NCBI RefSeq assembly: GCF_019654975.1
Contig: NZ_BPEW01000024.1
Location: 1 to 64,000 of the forward strand
Source: Shewanella sp. c952
GTDB lineage: Bacteria; Pseudomonadota; Gammaproteobacteria; Enterobacterales; Shewanellaceae
Direction: 5' to 3'
Length of the DNA stretch: 64,000 nucleotides
The position numbers and the translations under genes are program-made. Shown piece after piece: positions 17,139-26,092 of the stretch; positions within the stretch are counted from its first letter, which is position 1; every line of letters begins with the position of its first letter. Under the pieces are notes generated by a model. That model searched no databases. It saw nothing but the letters and a program-made list of their open reading frames with translations, and was not told the DNA's origin.

Positions 17139-17278
17139 GACGGAGCCGTCAGTAACCCAACAAACCAAGCTCAGTTAGCGCAAATTCAGCGCTTTAATTG
17201 AGTGCTTAGATTGGCTTGCTAGCGCCTGCTTATCCGAAGCGAGTTATCCCCCAGATAGTCTGATGTGGCTATCTGGGG
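17139..17278. other. Series of hairpins in the cysH downstream gap
   Basis: Between cysH (16792) and 17916 there is no convincing gene. This part has consecutive stems: GACGG/CCGTC (17139-17150), AGCGC/GCGCT (17177-17193) and a strong 10-bp stem CCCCAGATAG/CTATCTGGGG (17249-17278). The last is followed by CTTATCCTTT rather than a clean T run. It could be the end of a small RNA or a weak terminator. The bases before 17139 show no structure I can support. Confidence 0.35.
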
Positions 17279-17381
17279 CTTATCCTTTCCCTAGTCACCT
17301 TTTTCAACAAATCCTTTAATCAAAGACCCTCGTCGAAATCATAGTGTGTAGCGATAACACGACTCATTGCGCTAACGATTA

Positions 17382-17708
17382 ATACCAATTGCATTAAGTA
17401 TTTGACCCGTTCATAGCCCTTCAGTCTTTTCAATTCAAAGCGCATTGGTAAGGAAATGGTTATTCCCTTTTAAGTCAATGCAAAGCAGAAGTGGAAAGAC
17501 TGAGGGGGTCACGTAGTGCGGCTGAGGTAAAAAAATGGCAAAATGCTGTATGCTTCGTTATGGGATTTGGATGTACGACTAAATGGATTTAGGAGGTTGA
17601 GCGAAGCAGGATGCCAGAGCCGAGAATAACTATTAGCTCAAATCCCACTGCTTGCCTGCAGCGTTTTGAATTCCCGCTGAATGGTCAAACTTTTAATACA
17701 ATTGGTAT
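17382..17708. mobile_element. MITE-like element, copy 1 (327 bp)
   Basis: The element begins ATACCAATTGCATTAAG and ends with the near-exact reverse complement (ending AATACAATTGGTAT). The 26-bp ends match at 22 or so positions, continuing to TTTGACC/GGTCAAA. The interior has no ORF. It contains AGAATAACTAT and a TGAATTCCCGCTGA stretch near the right end that are also present, in diverged form, in the second element at 33878-34155. This is a non-autonomous inverted-repeat element whose transposase is not in the window. Confidence 0.7.
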
Positions 17709-17915
17709 GTAAACGCGGAGTGAGTTTGGTCGAAGTCAGCTGTAAATTAGTATTGAATCAAACGGCTAGTAGATAGAATTCGCCGTGTAATGCTGTACTA
17801 TAAACCAAGAATTTTATTCGACTGTCGTTGCTTGATGATTTTTGCGCGATGGTGACAAGATAGAACAATCGCATAAAAGATGTGGATTGATGGAATTATT
17901 AAATGGAGTTTTTAA

Positions 17916-19637
17916 ATGAATAAGATGTTAGTTGCTGCGTTAGTAGCTGTGGGTGCGGGTGGATATTGGTACAGTCAACAAGCTGCTGATGTCTCCGCGA
18001 GTGATAACGCAGTTATGGCATATATTCCAGCTGACACGCCGCTATTTTCGGCGCAGTTACAGCCTTTCCCGATTAAGTCTTATATCAACTCCTTATCTGA
18101 TGCTTATAAGCAATCTGGCGCTAACTCCTTGGGCGAGTGGGAAGCAGAAGAAGATCCTAGAGCGAAGTTTTTCCTTAGTTTAACCAAGTCCTATTTAGCC
18201 GCAATGCAAGATGGCGAAACGTTTATTAGTACTTTTGGCTTAGCTGAAAATATTCGTAGCTACTTTTACACCTTAGGTGCATTACCAGTACTTAAAATAG
18301 AAGTGGCCAATGCTGATGCGATATGGGCGCTACTGGATAAAGCAGAAGGCGAAAGCGGTTTAGCTCATGTAGCAGGGCAACTGAAAGGGGTTAACTATCG
18401 CAGTTATCCGCTGACAGAAGCGGCAGATGAGGAACAGATTAACTTGGTGGTTGCAGTTAACAACTCTATGTTAACCATGACCATAGATACCTCGTTTAGT
18501 GAAGCGGCTTTGCTTGAAACGGCACTTGGAGTCACGCCAGTTGAGCGCTCTATTGTTGATGCAAAGATTATTGAAGATATCATAGCAAAGCATGGATTCA
18601 CCGATGAGGGTATTAGCTATATCAATCATCAAGAAATTATCACAGCGCTCACCAGTACCGATGGTAATCAACTGGCTCGCCAACTGACAAAGTTATTTGC
18701 GATGGCAGATGAAGATCCGTTTGCAGAACTTCGATCTGCCACCTGTAGCCAAGAGTTATCATCCATTGCAACTAATTGGCCACGCACTGTAGCGGGTTAT
18801 GACGAACTCGCAATCACTGATAGCGAAAGCTCGCTAAGCTACAGAATGGTTTTCGAAAGCAACAACCAAGTAATGCTTGATGCCTATCAAAAGATGCGCG
18901 GTTATATTCCTGCCTATGTGCAAGATATCGATAACAGTGTATTTAGCTTTGGGTTGGGGATTGACGTTAACCAAATGGTGCCTTCATTACAGGGTATTTG
19001 GGATGAGATGCTAACCCCACAATACCAATGTGCGCCACTGCAAGAGATGCAAGTACAGATGAGTCAACAAAGCCCTGCAATGCTTGGCATGATGACGGGG
19101 ATGGCTAATGGCGTTAAAGGCGTAGGTCTGTCGATTATTGATTATAAAATTAGTGAAGATGTTGATGCTCCAGAGATTGAAAGCTTAGATGCGGTTGTGA
19201 CACTGTCGGCTGATAACCCAGCGATGTTATTTAATATGGTTAAACCATTTGCCCCTGAATTGGCTGATATTCAATTGCCAACAGACGGCAGTGCTGTGGT
19301 ACTAAACGATGTACTACCTATGCCACCAGAGATGAATATTACCGCTAAAATGGCCGTTAAAGGCAATCATTTGGTGTTGTACTTTGGTGATAAAGGCGAA
19401 GCTGTTGCCGATAAACTGACAAGTGAAACCGTAGCAAATAATGGCTTACTGGCAATGTCTGTGGATTATATGAAGATGTTTGCGCCATTGTTGACCTTTA
19501 TTGAGCTAACCGGCGAGCCTGTTCCTGAAGAGTTTAAGTCGATGAAAGATTATGATATGCGCGTCAAAGTTGCGCTTGATGTGGATGACAAAGGCATCAT
19601 TATCGATTCATCGGTGAACTCAAGAGCGACTAAGTAA
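17916..19637 (+). CDS. Conserved membrane-anchored hypothetical protein
   Basis: This 573-residue protein starts with an N-terminal hydrophobic anchor or signal (MLVAALVAVGAGGYWYSQQ) followed by a large periplasmic domain. The domain has repeated α/β segments such as AYIPADTPLFSAQLQPFP, VLKIEVANADAIWALLDKA and YRSYPL that recur in modified form in the second half (ALDAVVTL, NMVKPFAP, NITAKMAVKGNHLVLYFGDKG). This suggests two copies of a DUF3352-like fold. Cys residues are few (SATCSQEL, YQCAP) and may form one disulfide. A GGAG ribosome site precedes the ATG, and a terminator follows, so it is monocistronic. Its function is unknown. Confidence 0.65.
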   Translation: MNKMLVAALVAVGAGGYWYSQQAADVSASDNAVMAYIPADTPLFSAQLQPFPIKSYINSLSDAYKQSGANSLGEWEAEEDPRAKFFLSLTKSYLAAMQDGETFISTFGLAENIRSYFYTLGALPVLKIEVANADAIWALLDKAEGESGLAHVAGQLKGVNYRSYPLTEAADEEQINLVVAVNNSMLTMTIDTSFSEAALLETALGVTPVERSIVDAKIIEDIIAKHGFTDEGISYINHQEIITALTSTDGNQLARQLTKLFAMADEDPFAELRSATCSQELSSIATNWPRTVAGYDELAITDSESSLSYRMVFESNNQVMLDAYQKMRGYIPAYVQDIDNSVFSFGLGIDVNQMVPSLQGIWDEMLTPQYQCAPLQEMQVQMSQQSPAMLGMMTGMANGVKGVGLSIIDYKISEDVDAPEIESLDAVVTLSADNPAMLFNMVKPFAPELADIQLPTDGSAVVLNDVLPMPPEMNITAKMAVKGNHLVLYFGDKGEAVADKLTSETVANNGLLAMSVDYMKMFAPLLTFIELTGEPVPEEFKSMKDYDMRVKVALDVDDKGIIIDSSVNSRATK

Positions 19638-19666
19638 AATTTAATATCCCGAGAAAGTATGTCGAC

Positions 19667-19700
19667 AAATGCCAGTTCTTGATAGCTGGCATTTTTATTT
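19667..19700 (+). terminator. Rho-independent terminator
   Basis: AAATGCCAG and CTGGCATTT form a stem with a 10-base loop, followed by TTATTTTT, 29 bases after the stop of the preceding gene. Confidence 0.82.
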
Positions 19701-19725
19701 TTAGAGCGAGCTTAGGAGAGAAAAA

Positions 19726-20139
19726 GTGATTATTGCAGGGCTTTTCTTAAAAGCGAACGAAGCTAGAATCGTGACCCTAACAGGGGAGCGTGCTAGTCAT
19801 AGCTTAATCGCCCCCAAAGTAACAAAATTTAGTTTGCTTAAAAACCCAACCCAAGCTGATGTTGTCGTCTTTATCGAACAAGTAAATACACATATCACCA
19901 GCAATGGTATTGATAAAGTTGTACTGAACCGGCGCGCAACAACAGGACAGGGTGCAGGTGGAGCTGGCACATTTTTAATGGAAGGTGCGATGCTTGCAAG
20001 TTGTAATGCACAGATTGAGTTCATTCACCCTGCGACATTACGCGCATCCGACAAAAAGCACAGCGAATTGAAATCATGTCGACCAAAGACTGTAGATTTA
20101 GGCAAGGCTTACGATTTAGCATTTGAGTGCTTATCTTAA
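19726..20139 (+). CDS. DUF3010 family protein
   Basis: This 137-residue cytoplasmic protein is recognisable as DUF3010, an uncharacterised family found mainly in Shewanella, Vibrio and relatives. Visible features are an N-terminal β-strand IIAGLFLKANEARIV, KVVLNRRATTGQGAGGAGTF in the middle, IEFIHPATLRAS, and a C-terminal ALDLG-like helix. The pattern resembles a small RNase H/resolvase-like fold, but that is a guess. The start is GTG at 19726 with TAGGAGAG 6-8 bases upstream. The gene stands alone between two terminator-bounded neighbours. Confidence 0.8.
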   Translation: MIIAGLFLKANEARIVTLTGERASHSLIAPKVTKFSLLKNPTQADVVVFIEQVNTHITSNGIDKVVLNRRATTGQGAGGAGTFLMEGAMLASCNAQIEFIHPATLRASDKKHSELKSCRPKTVDLGKAYDLAFECLS

Positions 20140-20244
20140 AATAGCTCTCGACTGTAGGTGATCTTTTTAGTTTGTAATGCGTATCTTTATGGGTATAAGT
20201 GCTATAACAATTAAAGGCGACACAGGGAATATTAGGTGAAAACT

Positions 20245-20814
20245 ATGATCAAACAATTATCAAAGATACTTTTAGCCGCAGCGCTAGTACTGCCGCTGTC
20301 GGCAGCAGCAACCGATTTAAAGGTTGGTGATACCGCACCAAATTTCAAGTTACAAGCAACTGACGGGCACTTTTATCAGCTAAGCGATTACAAAGGCAAG
20401 CAAACTTTGGTACTGGCTTGGTACCCAATGGCTAACACCCATGGCTGTACGCTTGAATGTAAATCTCTGGTTCAAAAAGGTCATCTCATTCGTGAGTACA
20501 ATGCGGTCTATATGATGGCCAGTGTTGATGAGCTAGAAGATAACCAAGCATTTGCTAAAGAGCAAAAAGCGGACTTCCCCATGTTAAGCGATCCAACTAA
20601 AGAAACAGCTAAAGCTTATGATGTGCTTAATTTTGTACGGGTAGCGAGTCGGGTTACTTTTTACATTGGCGAAGACGGGAAAATATTAAAGATAGATGAC
20701 GACATTAATGCTGAAAGCGCAGCTGAAGATATCGCTGCAACCTTAAAGGCATTGAATATCGACAAGGCTGAAGATGAGCTTGAAAATAATAGCGAGACAG
20801 CGCAAGTCGAATAA
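20245..20814 (+). CDS. Periplasmic Bcp-type peroxiredoxin
   Basis: This thioredoxin-fold peroxidase of the AhpC/TSA family has a Sec signal (LLAAALVLPLSAAA), so it acts in the periplasm. The peroxidatic motif is YPMANTHGCTLECKSL (about residues 65-80), with the peroxidatic Cys and a second Cys four residues later, as in bacterioferritin comigratory protein-type enzymes. VGDTAPNFKLQATDG at the mature N-terminus and FPMLSDPTKETAKAYDV are also standard. An acidic tail of about 25 residues is unusual. I choose the ATG at 20245, with AGGTG at about 8 bases; a GTG lies at 20236. Exported members of this family are less common than cytoplasmic ones. Confidence 0.85.
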   Translation: MIKQLSKILLAAALVLPLSAAATDLKVGDTAPNFKLQATDGHFYQLSDYKGKQTLVLAWYPMANTHGCTLECKSLVQKGHLIREYNAVYMMASVDELEDNQAFAKEQKADFPMLSDPTKETAKAYDVLNFVRVASRVTFYIGEDGKILKIDDDINAESAAEDIAATLKALNIDKAEDELENNSETAQVE

Positions 20815-20835
20815 TCTTTTTGATTAGCTAAAAAC

Positions 20836-20870
20836 AAAAAAGCCACAGGCCTGAAAGTCTGTGGCTTTTT
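20836..20870. terminator. Bidirectional terminator, peroxiredoxin/rpiA
   Basis: AAAAAGCCACAG and CTGTGGCTTTTT flank an 11-base loop between convergent genes; both strands have a T run after the stem. Confidence 0.9.
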
Positions 20871-20899
20871 TACGGTAGCTCATATTGAGCTAGCGCTAA

Positions 20900-21556
20900 T
20901 TATTTTACTGTTTTAACGCCTTCTGGCGTACCCACTAGCAGCACATCAGCGCCGCGCATGGCAAATAAACCATTAGTGACCACACCGACAATAGCGTTGA
21001 TCTGCTCTTCAAGCTCTTTTGGGTTCATGATTTTCATGTTGTAGACATCTAAGATGATATTACCGTTGTCTGTCACTACGCCTTCACGGTATACAGGATC
21101 GCCGCCAAGTTTAACTAGCTGACGCGCTACGTATGAACGCGCCATTGGAATAACTTCAACAGGCAGTGGGAACTCACCGAGAATGTCGACCTGCTTAGTG
21201 TTATCAACGATACAGATAAACTTATCAGCAACAGCAGCGACAATTTTTTCGCGAGTTAGCGCAGCACCGCCGCCTTTGATCATATCCATGTGGCCGTTAA
21301 TTTCGTCAGCGCCATCAACATAAACTGACAGGTCATCAACACTGTTAAGATCATATACTGGAATACCAAGAGCTTTCATTTTCTCGGTAGAAGCTTCAGA
21401 GCTTGATACGGCGCCGTCAATATCTGCTTTCATGGTCGCAAGGGCATCAATAAAGTGATTGACCGTTGAGCCTGTTCCCACACCAACAATGCTATCTTTT
21501 TCAACATATTGTAGTGCAGCCCATCCTGCGGCTTTTTTCATTTCATCTTGAGTCAT
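20900..21556 (-). CDS. rpiA: Ribose-5-phosphate isomerase A
   Basis: RpiA (218 residues) interconverts ribose-5-phosphate and ribulose-5-phosphate in the pentose phosphate pathway. Family signatures are [16 protein letters not shown] (phosphate-binding loop), [28 protein letters not shown] with catalytic Asp residues, and [14 protein letters not shown] with the catalytic Glu and Lys. Length and order equal the E. coli enzyme. AAGGATTT lies at normal spacing before the ATG. It is monocistronic and convergent with the peroxiredoxin gene. Confidence 0.97.
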   Translation of the reverse strand: MTQDEMKKAAGWAALQYVEKDSIVGVGTGSTVNHFIDALATMKADIDGAVSSSEASTEKMKALGIPVYDLNSVDDLSVYVDGADEINGHMDMIKGGGAALTREKIVAAVADKFICIVDNTKQVDILGEFPLPVEVIPMARSYVARQLVKLGGDPVYREGVVTDNGNIILDVYNMKIMNPKELEEQINAIVGVVTNGLFAMRGADVLLVGTPEGVKTVK

Positions 21557-21808
21557 AACGAAATCCTTTTTAAAGGCGAAAATTAAAAATATGGCGTTAG
21601 TATACGCTTTAAACGGCTAAAGCGTGTCTGAAATTTGTGTTTAAAGTGACAAGCTTGGCATATCATGATTAGCTTGGCTTAAAGCGATAACTAGGGTTGA
21701 TTACTTTAGTTCAGTGTTAGCACGCTCAAGTAATTTTTTAGATGGAATTTTTGCACTGTTACAGACTTTAAAATGTGCTGACAGTGCTAGTGAATTAAAG
21801 GAGTCACT

Positions 21809-22753
21809 ATGGCAGGGGCAAGCCTATTAACCTTGTTAGATGATATAGCCACCATTTTGGATGATGTGGCGGCGATGAGTAAAATTGCTGCGCGTAAAAC
21901 CGCTGGTGTGTTAGGGGATGATTTAGCACTGAATGCCCAGCAAGTTACTGGTGTTTCAGCAGATAGAGAACTGCCCGTTGTCTGGGCTGTGGCAGTGGGT
22001 TCATTTAAAAACAAGTGCATATTAGTTCCGGCAGCTATGTTGATTAGCGCATTTATTCCTTGGGCGGTAACGCCCTTGCTGATGTTTGGCGGCTTATTCC
22101 TTTGCTATGAAGGCTTCGAGAAGATTTACCATAGTTACCAAATAAAACAGCAAGGCCAAGCAGCCGCAGAAGCCTTACCCGAAGAGGTGATTGGCGATCT
22201 TAAAGAGTATGAGCAGAGAAAAGTAAAAGGTGCCATTAGAACTGACTTTGTACTCTCTGCTGAGATCATAGCCATCACGCTCGGTATTGTGGCCGATAAA
22301 AGCTTAACCACGCAGTTTTTCACCTTAAGCGTGATTGCTATCGTCATGACCATTGGTGTATATGGTCTGGTGGCGGGGATTGTGAAAATTGACGATGCAG
22401 GCTTGTATTTAAGTCAGCGTCAGGGCGAAAGCATAGCTGCCCGTTTCAAGCGTCGATTTGGTTTCATGTTACTCAACTCTGCGCCCTACTTAATGAAAAC
22501 CTTATCTGTAGTCGGCACCATCGCCATGTTTATGGTTGGCGGTGGGATCTTAACTCATGGTCTGCACTGGGTTAGCGAACGCATAGGCCAAGCTGCTGTT
22601 TATATTGAAAGCGTATCAGTTGTTGGCCCTGTATTATCATTTGTTACACCGAGTATTTTAAACTCTGTTTTTGGCGTTATTGCTGGGGCATTGGCAGTGA
22701 TAATGATGCAACTATTTCTCAAGCTAAAAGGTGATAAGCCTGCCAGCCATTAA
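21809..22753 (+). CDS. yedI: DUF808 (YedI-type) inner membrane protein
   Basis: This 314-residue integral membrane protein belongs to the DUF808 family. The conserved N-terminus AGASLLTLLDDIATILDDVA, the MSKIAARKTAGVLGDDLALNA motif and FLCYEGFEKIYH are all present. About six hydrophobic segments follow, including LVPAAMLISAFIPWAVTPLL, TLSVIAIVMTIGVYGLVAG and GAIAGALAVIMM-like helices near the end. The function of E. coli YedI is unknown. AAAGGAG lies 6 bases before the ATG. The gene runs directly into the next ORF. Confidence 0.88.
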   Translation: MAGASLLTLLDDIATILDDVAAMSKIAARKTAGVLGDDLALNAQQVTGVSADRELPVVWAVAVGSFKNKCILVPAAMLISAFIPWAVTPLLMFGGLFLCYEGFEKIYHSYQIKQQGQAAAEALPEEVIGDLKEYEQRKVKGAIRTDFVLSAEIIAITLGIVADKSLTTQFFTLSVIAIVMTIGVYGLVAGIVKIDDAGLYLSQRQGESIAARFKRRFGFMLLNSAPYLMKTLSVVGTIAMFMVGGGILTHGLHWVSERIGQAAVYIESVSVVGPVLSFVTPSILNSVFGVIAGALAVIMMQLFLKLKGDKPASH

Positions 22754-22772
22754 ACCCAGTCGGGAGCATTCG

Positions 22773-23861
22773 TTGGACAATAATGCACAGCAAAATGAAA
22801 CAACAACTTTTAAAGCTAAAGTGGCGAGTTTCAACTTGTTCAATTATATCGAACCGCCGCTTGCTTACTATGATTTTGAGAATATCTATAGTGGTGAACA
22901 GTGGGCTAAGAAACAGCTTTGGTTAGCCAACTTCCTTGCTGAGAATCAGCCTGATATTATTGGCTTTCAAGAAGTTTTCTCTGCAGAGGCTTTAGCGATA
23001 CAGGCTCGCCAAGCCGGGCTTGAGCATTTTGCTGTCGTTGATGAACCGAGTATTGTTGATGATTTTATCTGCCGTGATCCTGTGGTTGCTATCGCTTCTA
23101 AATTTGCCTTTGAAGAGGTGCAGGCAATTGATGTTGATAGCGATTACGCCAAAGCATTGGGGTTAGAAGAGTCATTTAAATACAGTCGTATGCCTCTTAG
23201 GGTCACCGTTGTGTTGCCAGACATTGGCCACTGCGATATCTATGTCGTTCACCTTAAATCTAAAAGAGCATCATTAGATGAATTGCCGCCAGCGCAAAGC
23301 CTGACTGCAAAAAATAGTGGAAAAGCGAACTTTGGTGAGTTACTTGGACGTAATGTTCTTGGCCAATGGGCATCAGGTATTCAAAGGGGCACTGAAGCGA
23401 CGTTGTTATTTCATACTATGATGCAGCGGCGAATTGAAACCCAGAATGCGATGATATTATTGGGGGACTTTAATGACTCTTTGAATCATCAACCGCTGTC
23501 TTTGTTATTGACGCAAGAGTTACGATTCGAAAGAGAGGGCAGTGGGGAATTAGCAAGCTATCCTCTATCTGATGCTTATCAGCTGTATCGCCAGCGAGAG
23601 GCAGAAGTGAATGCTGAAAATATTTTAAATGAAAATTCGATAGCTTCTCAAAGGCAAGCTACCCATTATTATGGCGCTCAAGGAAACGTACTCGATTATA
23701 TTTTATTGTCTCAAGATTTTAACCCCCATTTTCATACCAGCACCGCAGAAGTTACCGATTACCAGACTGAAGATCGCCATCTGATTAACCCTCAGTATGA
23801 ACGGGATAGTCATAGTACCGATCATGCGCCTGTGCTGTGCACAATCCGTTCTCGGCGATAA
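22773..23861 (+). CDS. Endonuclease/exonuclease/phosphatase-family protein
   Basis: This is a DNase I/exonuclease III-fold hydrolase of about 362 residues. Motifs are VASFNLFNYIEPPL near the N-terminus, DIIGFQEVFS with the metal-binding Glu, IYVVHLKSKR, LLGDFNDSLN and STDHAPVLC with the catalytic Asp-His. Members hydrolyse nucleic acids, inositol phosphates or sphingomyelin; the substrate is not evident, and no signal peptide is seen. I favour a TTG start at 22773 because GGGAG lies 7 bases upstream; a GTG at 22731 would overlap the yedI-type gene by 23 bases. It is probably cotranscribed with that gene. Confidence 0.85.
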   Translation: MDNNAQQNETTTFKAKVASFNLFNYIEPPLAYYDFENIYSGEQWAKKQLWLANFLAENQPDIIGFQEVFSAEALAIQARQAGLEHFAVVDEPSIVDDFICRDPVVAIASKFAFEEVQAIDVDSDYAKALGLEESFKYSRMPLRVTVVLPDIGHCDIYVVHLKSKRASLDELPPAQSLTAKNSGKANFGELLGRNVLGQWASGIQRGTEATLLFHTMMQRRIETQNAMILLGDFNDSLNHQPLSLLLTQELRFEREGSGELASYPLSDAYQLYRQREAEVNAENILNENSIASQRQATHYYGAQGNVLDYILLSQDFNPHFHTSTAEVTDYQTEDRHLINPQYERDSHSTDHAPVLCTIRSRR

Positions 23862-23868
23862 CCTTATA

Positions 23869-23956
23869 GTGTTATCAAGTGCTATCTAGTGCTATCTAGT
23901 GTTATCTAGTGTTATCAAGTGTTATCAAGTGTTATCAAGTGTTATCAAGTGTTATC
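23869..23956. repeat. 10-bp tandem repeat, about 9 copies
   Basis: GTTATCAAGT units run head to tail from 23871 to about 23956. Variants GCTATCTAGT (two copies) and GTTATCTAGT (one) cluster at the left end, and four exact copies lie at the right. The array lies between two genes in a 398-bp gap with no other feature seen. The 10-bp period equals about one helical turn. It is not a CRISPR array, because there are no spacers. Confidence 0.85.
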
Positions 23957-24259
23957 CGTTTCAGTACGGAATTCCTTTACTCAATGATGCTATTGATTGT
24001 TCTAATTCCTTTTAATGGAATCACAAGAAATACTGCACTGGTTTGTATGGTATTTCTGCACTCTATAGAGTTTATTTTTCTTAGGGGGATTTGCTAATCT
24101 AAAAATCGTTTTATTGAGTTTAACATTCCTTTCTTAGCCTGAGTTAACAAATGCTTTACCTAATTGTCACGAATGTGTAATAGTTGCTGATTACCATCCA
24201 GACTCATTAGACCTCGTACCACTAAAGCAAAACAAAATAAAATTAAGGGAATAATAATA

Positions 24260-26026
24260 ATGAAACGACCTTTCTCTCGAAGAGATTTTCTTGCTATGTC
24301 TGCCAAAGGCGTAGGCGCAGCAGTAGTATCATACGGCCTGATGGGCTGCAGCAGCGATGATGACGAAGACGTTATAGCAGCGGAATTTTTACACGGTGTA
24401 GCCAGTGGTGACCCAAGCCATGATGCGATTATTTTGTGGAGTCGTGTGTCACCGATGTCCGCTGGTGATGTCAAAGTATCCTGGGAAGTTGCCACCGATA
24501 GTACTTTTAGTCAGGTGATTACTAATGGTGAGATGGTCACCAATAGTGATCGAGATTACACGGTAAAAATTGATGCGACTGGGCTAGAAGCTGGAACTCA
24601 ATATTTCTATCGTTTTAAGGCTGGTAGCAATATGTCTCCCCCTGGTATGGCTAAAACCTTACCTCAGGGCGCGCTCGCGCAAGCAAAATTCGCCGTTCTG
24701 TCATGTGCTAACTTCCCCGCTGGCTACTTTAATGTCTATGAGATGGCATCGAGAATGGATGATTTGGATGCAGTTATTCATCTCGGTGACTATATCTACG
24801 AATATGCTCGTGGCGAATATGCCAGTGAGCGTGCGGCGGAGCTTGGGCGTGAAGTATTACCTGAAGGCGAGCTATTTAGCTTAGCTGATTACCGAACTCG
24901 CTACGGGCAATACCGCAGTGATTTGAGTTTACAGAAACTACATGCCAAAACCGCCTTTATTACCGTTTGGGATGATCATGAAGTAGCTAATGATAGCTGG
25001 CGTGAAGGGGCTGAGAATCACAACGACAATGAAGGTGATTTTGATACGCGTAAAGAGGGCGCGTTGCAGGCTTATTTCGAGTGGTTACCTATTCGTCCGT
25101 GGCGAGAAGGGAATCACGAAGAGATCTACCGCAGCTTCCAATTTGGTGATCTTGTCGACCTGCACATGTTAGATACAAGACTACTAGGTAGAGATAAACC
25201 GCTTGAATACCCAGACTATATGGATCCTGCTACGGGGGGACTAGATAGTGCGCGCTTTATGGCTGATGTTACCGACACCAATAGAACTATGCTTGGGCAA
25301 GAACAGCAAACGTGGTTACAGTCGACGCTATTGACCTCAACCGCTAAATGGCAAGTGCTTGGGCAACAAGTTCTTATGGGGCAGATGATGCTTCCTGCTG
25401 CGATAGCAACACAGCAATTGTCTATTCCTGAGTTTGGTCAATTAGCCGCGCTGGCAGGTTTTGCTGCCAGAGCGCAAGCGGGCGATCCGACGTTGACCGC
25501 TGATGAGCTTAAATATCTGCAGTTTTATGGCGATAAGCTAACCCCTGAAGCAATGGCTCTGTTGCAACTGCCTTCTATTCCTTACAACTTAGATGCTTGG
25601 GATGGATATGCCTATGAGCGTGAAGTTATTTTGGCAACCGCAAAGTCATTGGCTAAAAACCTTGTCGTGATAGCGGGTGATACTCATAACGCTTGGGCCA
25701 ATGAACTCAAAGATGCGGTTGGCGATGCAGTTGGGGTAGAGTTTGCAACAAGTTCAGTATCATCACCAGGGCTTGAGTATTACTTAGGAATCGATGCTAA
25801 AGATATACCCGCGACAGAAGAGGCTATTCTAGGGCTTGTAGATAGCCTTAAATACGCTAATTTGATGAACCGCGGTATGTTGACGTTAACCTTCACACAC
25901 GATGAGGTTCGCAGTGATTGGCGCTATGTTGATACCATTATGACTCGTGGATTTGTGGAAGATATAGCGCGTAATCATTCACTCGTCACTAAAGCGGGCA
26001 CACCTAGCTTAGAAGAGTTGAGTTAG
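24260..26026 (+). CDS. phoD: PhoD-like alkaline phosphatase, Tat-exported lipoprotein
   Basis: This 588-residue protein starts with a twin-arginine signal (SRRDFLAMSAKG) running into a lipobox (LMGC, Cys about 30), so it is exported folded and probably lipid-anchored. The N-terminal PhoD Ig-like domain is seen as FLHGVASGDPSHDAIILWSRVSP. The metallophosphatase core shows VLSCANFPAGYF, DAVIHLGDYIYEYA, VWDDHEVANDSWR and VVIAGDTHNAWANEL, with the metal-binding Asp, Asn and His residues. PhoD enzymes use Fe and Ca to release phosphate from phosphodiesters and monoesters. AAGGGA precedes the ATG. No Pho box was recognised upstream. A terminator follows. Confidence 0.92.
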   Translation: MKRPFSRRDFLAMSAKGVGAAVVSYGLMGCSSDDDEDVIAAEFLHGVASGDPSHDAIILWSRVSPMSAGDVKVSWEVATDSTFSQVITNGEMVTNSDRDYTVKIDATGLEAGTQYFYRFKAGSNMSPPGMAKTLPQGALAQAKFAVLSCANFPAGYFNVYEMASRMDDLDAVIHLGDYIYEYARGEYASERAAELGREVLPEGELFSLADYRTRYGQYRSDLSLQKLHAKTAFITVWDDHEVANDSWREGAENHNDNEGDFDTRKEGALQAYFEWLPIRPWREGNHEEIYRSFQFGDLVDLHMLDTRLLGRDKPLEYPDYMDPATGGLDSARFMADVTDTNRTMLGQEQQTWLQSTLLTSTAKWQVLGQQVLMGQMMLPAAIATQQLSIPEFGQLAALAGFAARAQAGDPTLTADELKYLQFYGDKLTPEAMALLQLPSIPYNLDAWDGYAYEREVILATAKSLAKNLVVIAGDTHNAWANELKDAVGDAVGVEFATSSVSSPGLEYYLGIDAKDIPATEEAILGLVDSLKYANLMNRGMLTLTFTHDEVRSDWRYVDTIMTRGFVEDIARNHSLVTKAGTPSLEELS

Positions 26027-26062
26027 GTAAAAGTGTCTTAAAAAACAGTATAGATATTTAAT

Positions 26063-26092
26063 AAACGGCTGCCATCTGGTGGCCGTTTTTTT
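26063..26092 (+). terminator. Rho-independent terminator of phoD
   Basis: AAACGGC and GCCGTTT form the stem with a partly paired interior, followed by a run of seven T residues. Confidence 0.82.

Noticed and set aside
23869..23956. Possible CRISPR array
   Set aside because: The 10-bp units abut with no spacers and no cas genes are near; it is a simple tandem repeat.
23909..24097. 62-residue plus-strand frame
   Set aside because: Its first part is translated from the 10-bp repeat, and it lacks a ribosome site or recognisable protein pattern.
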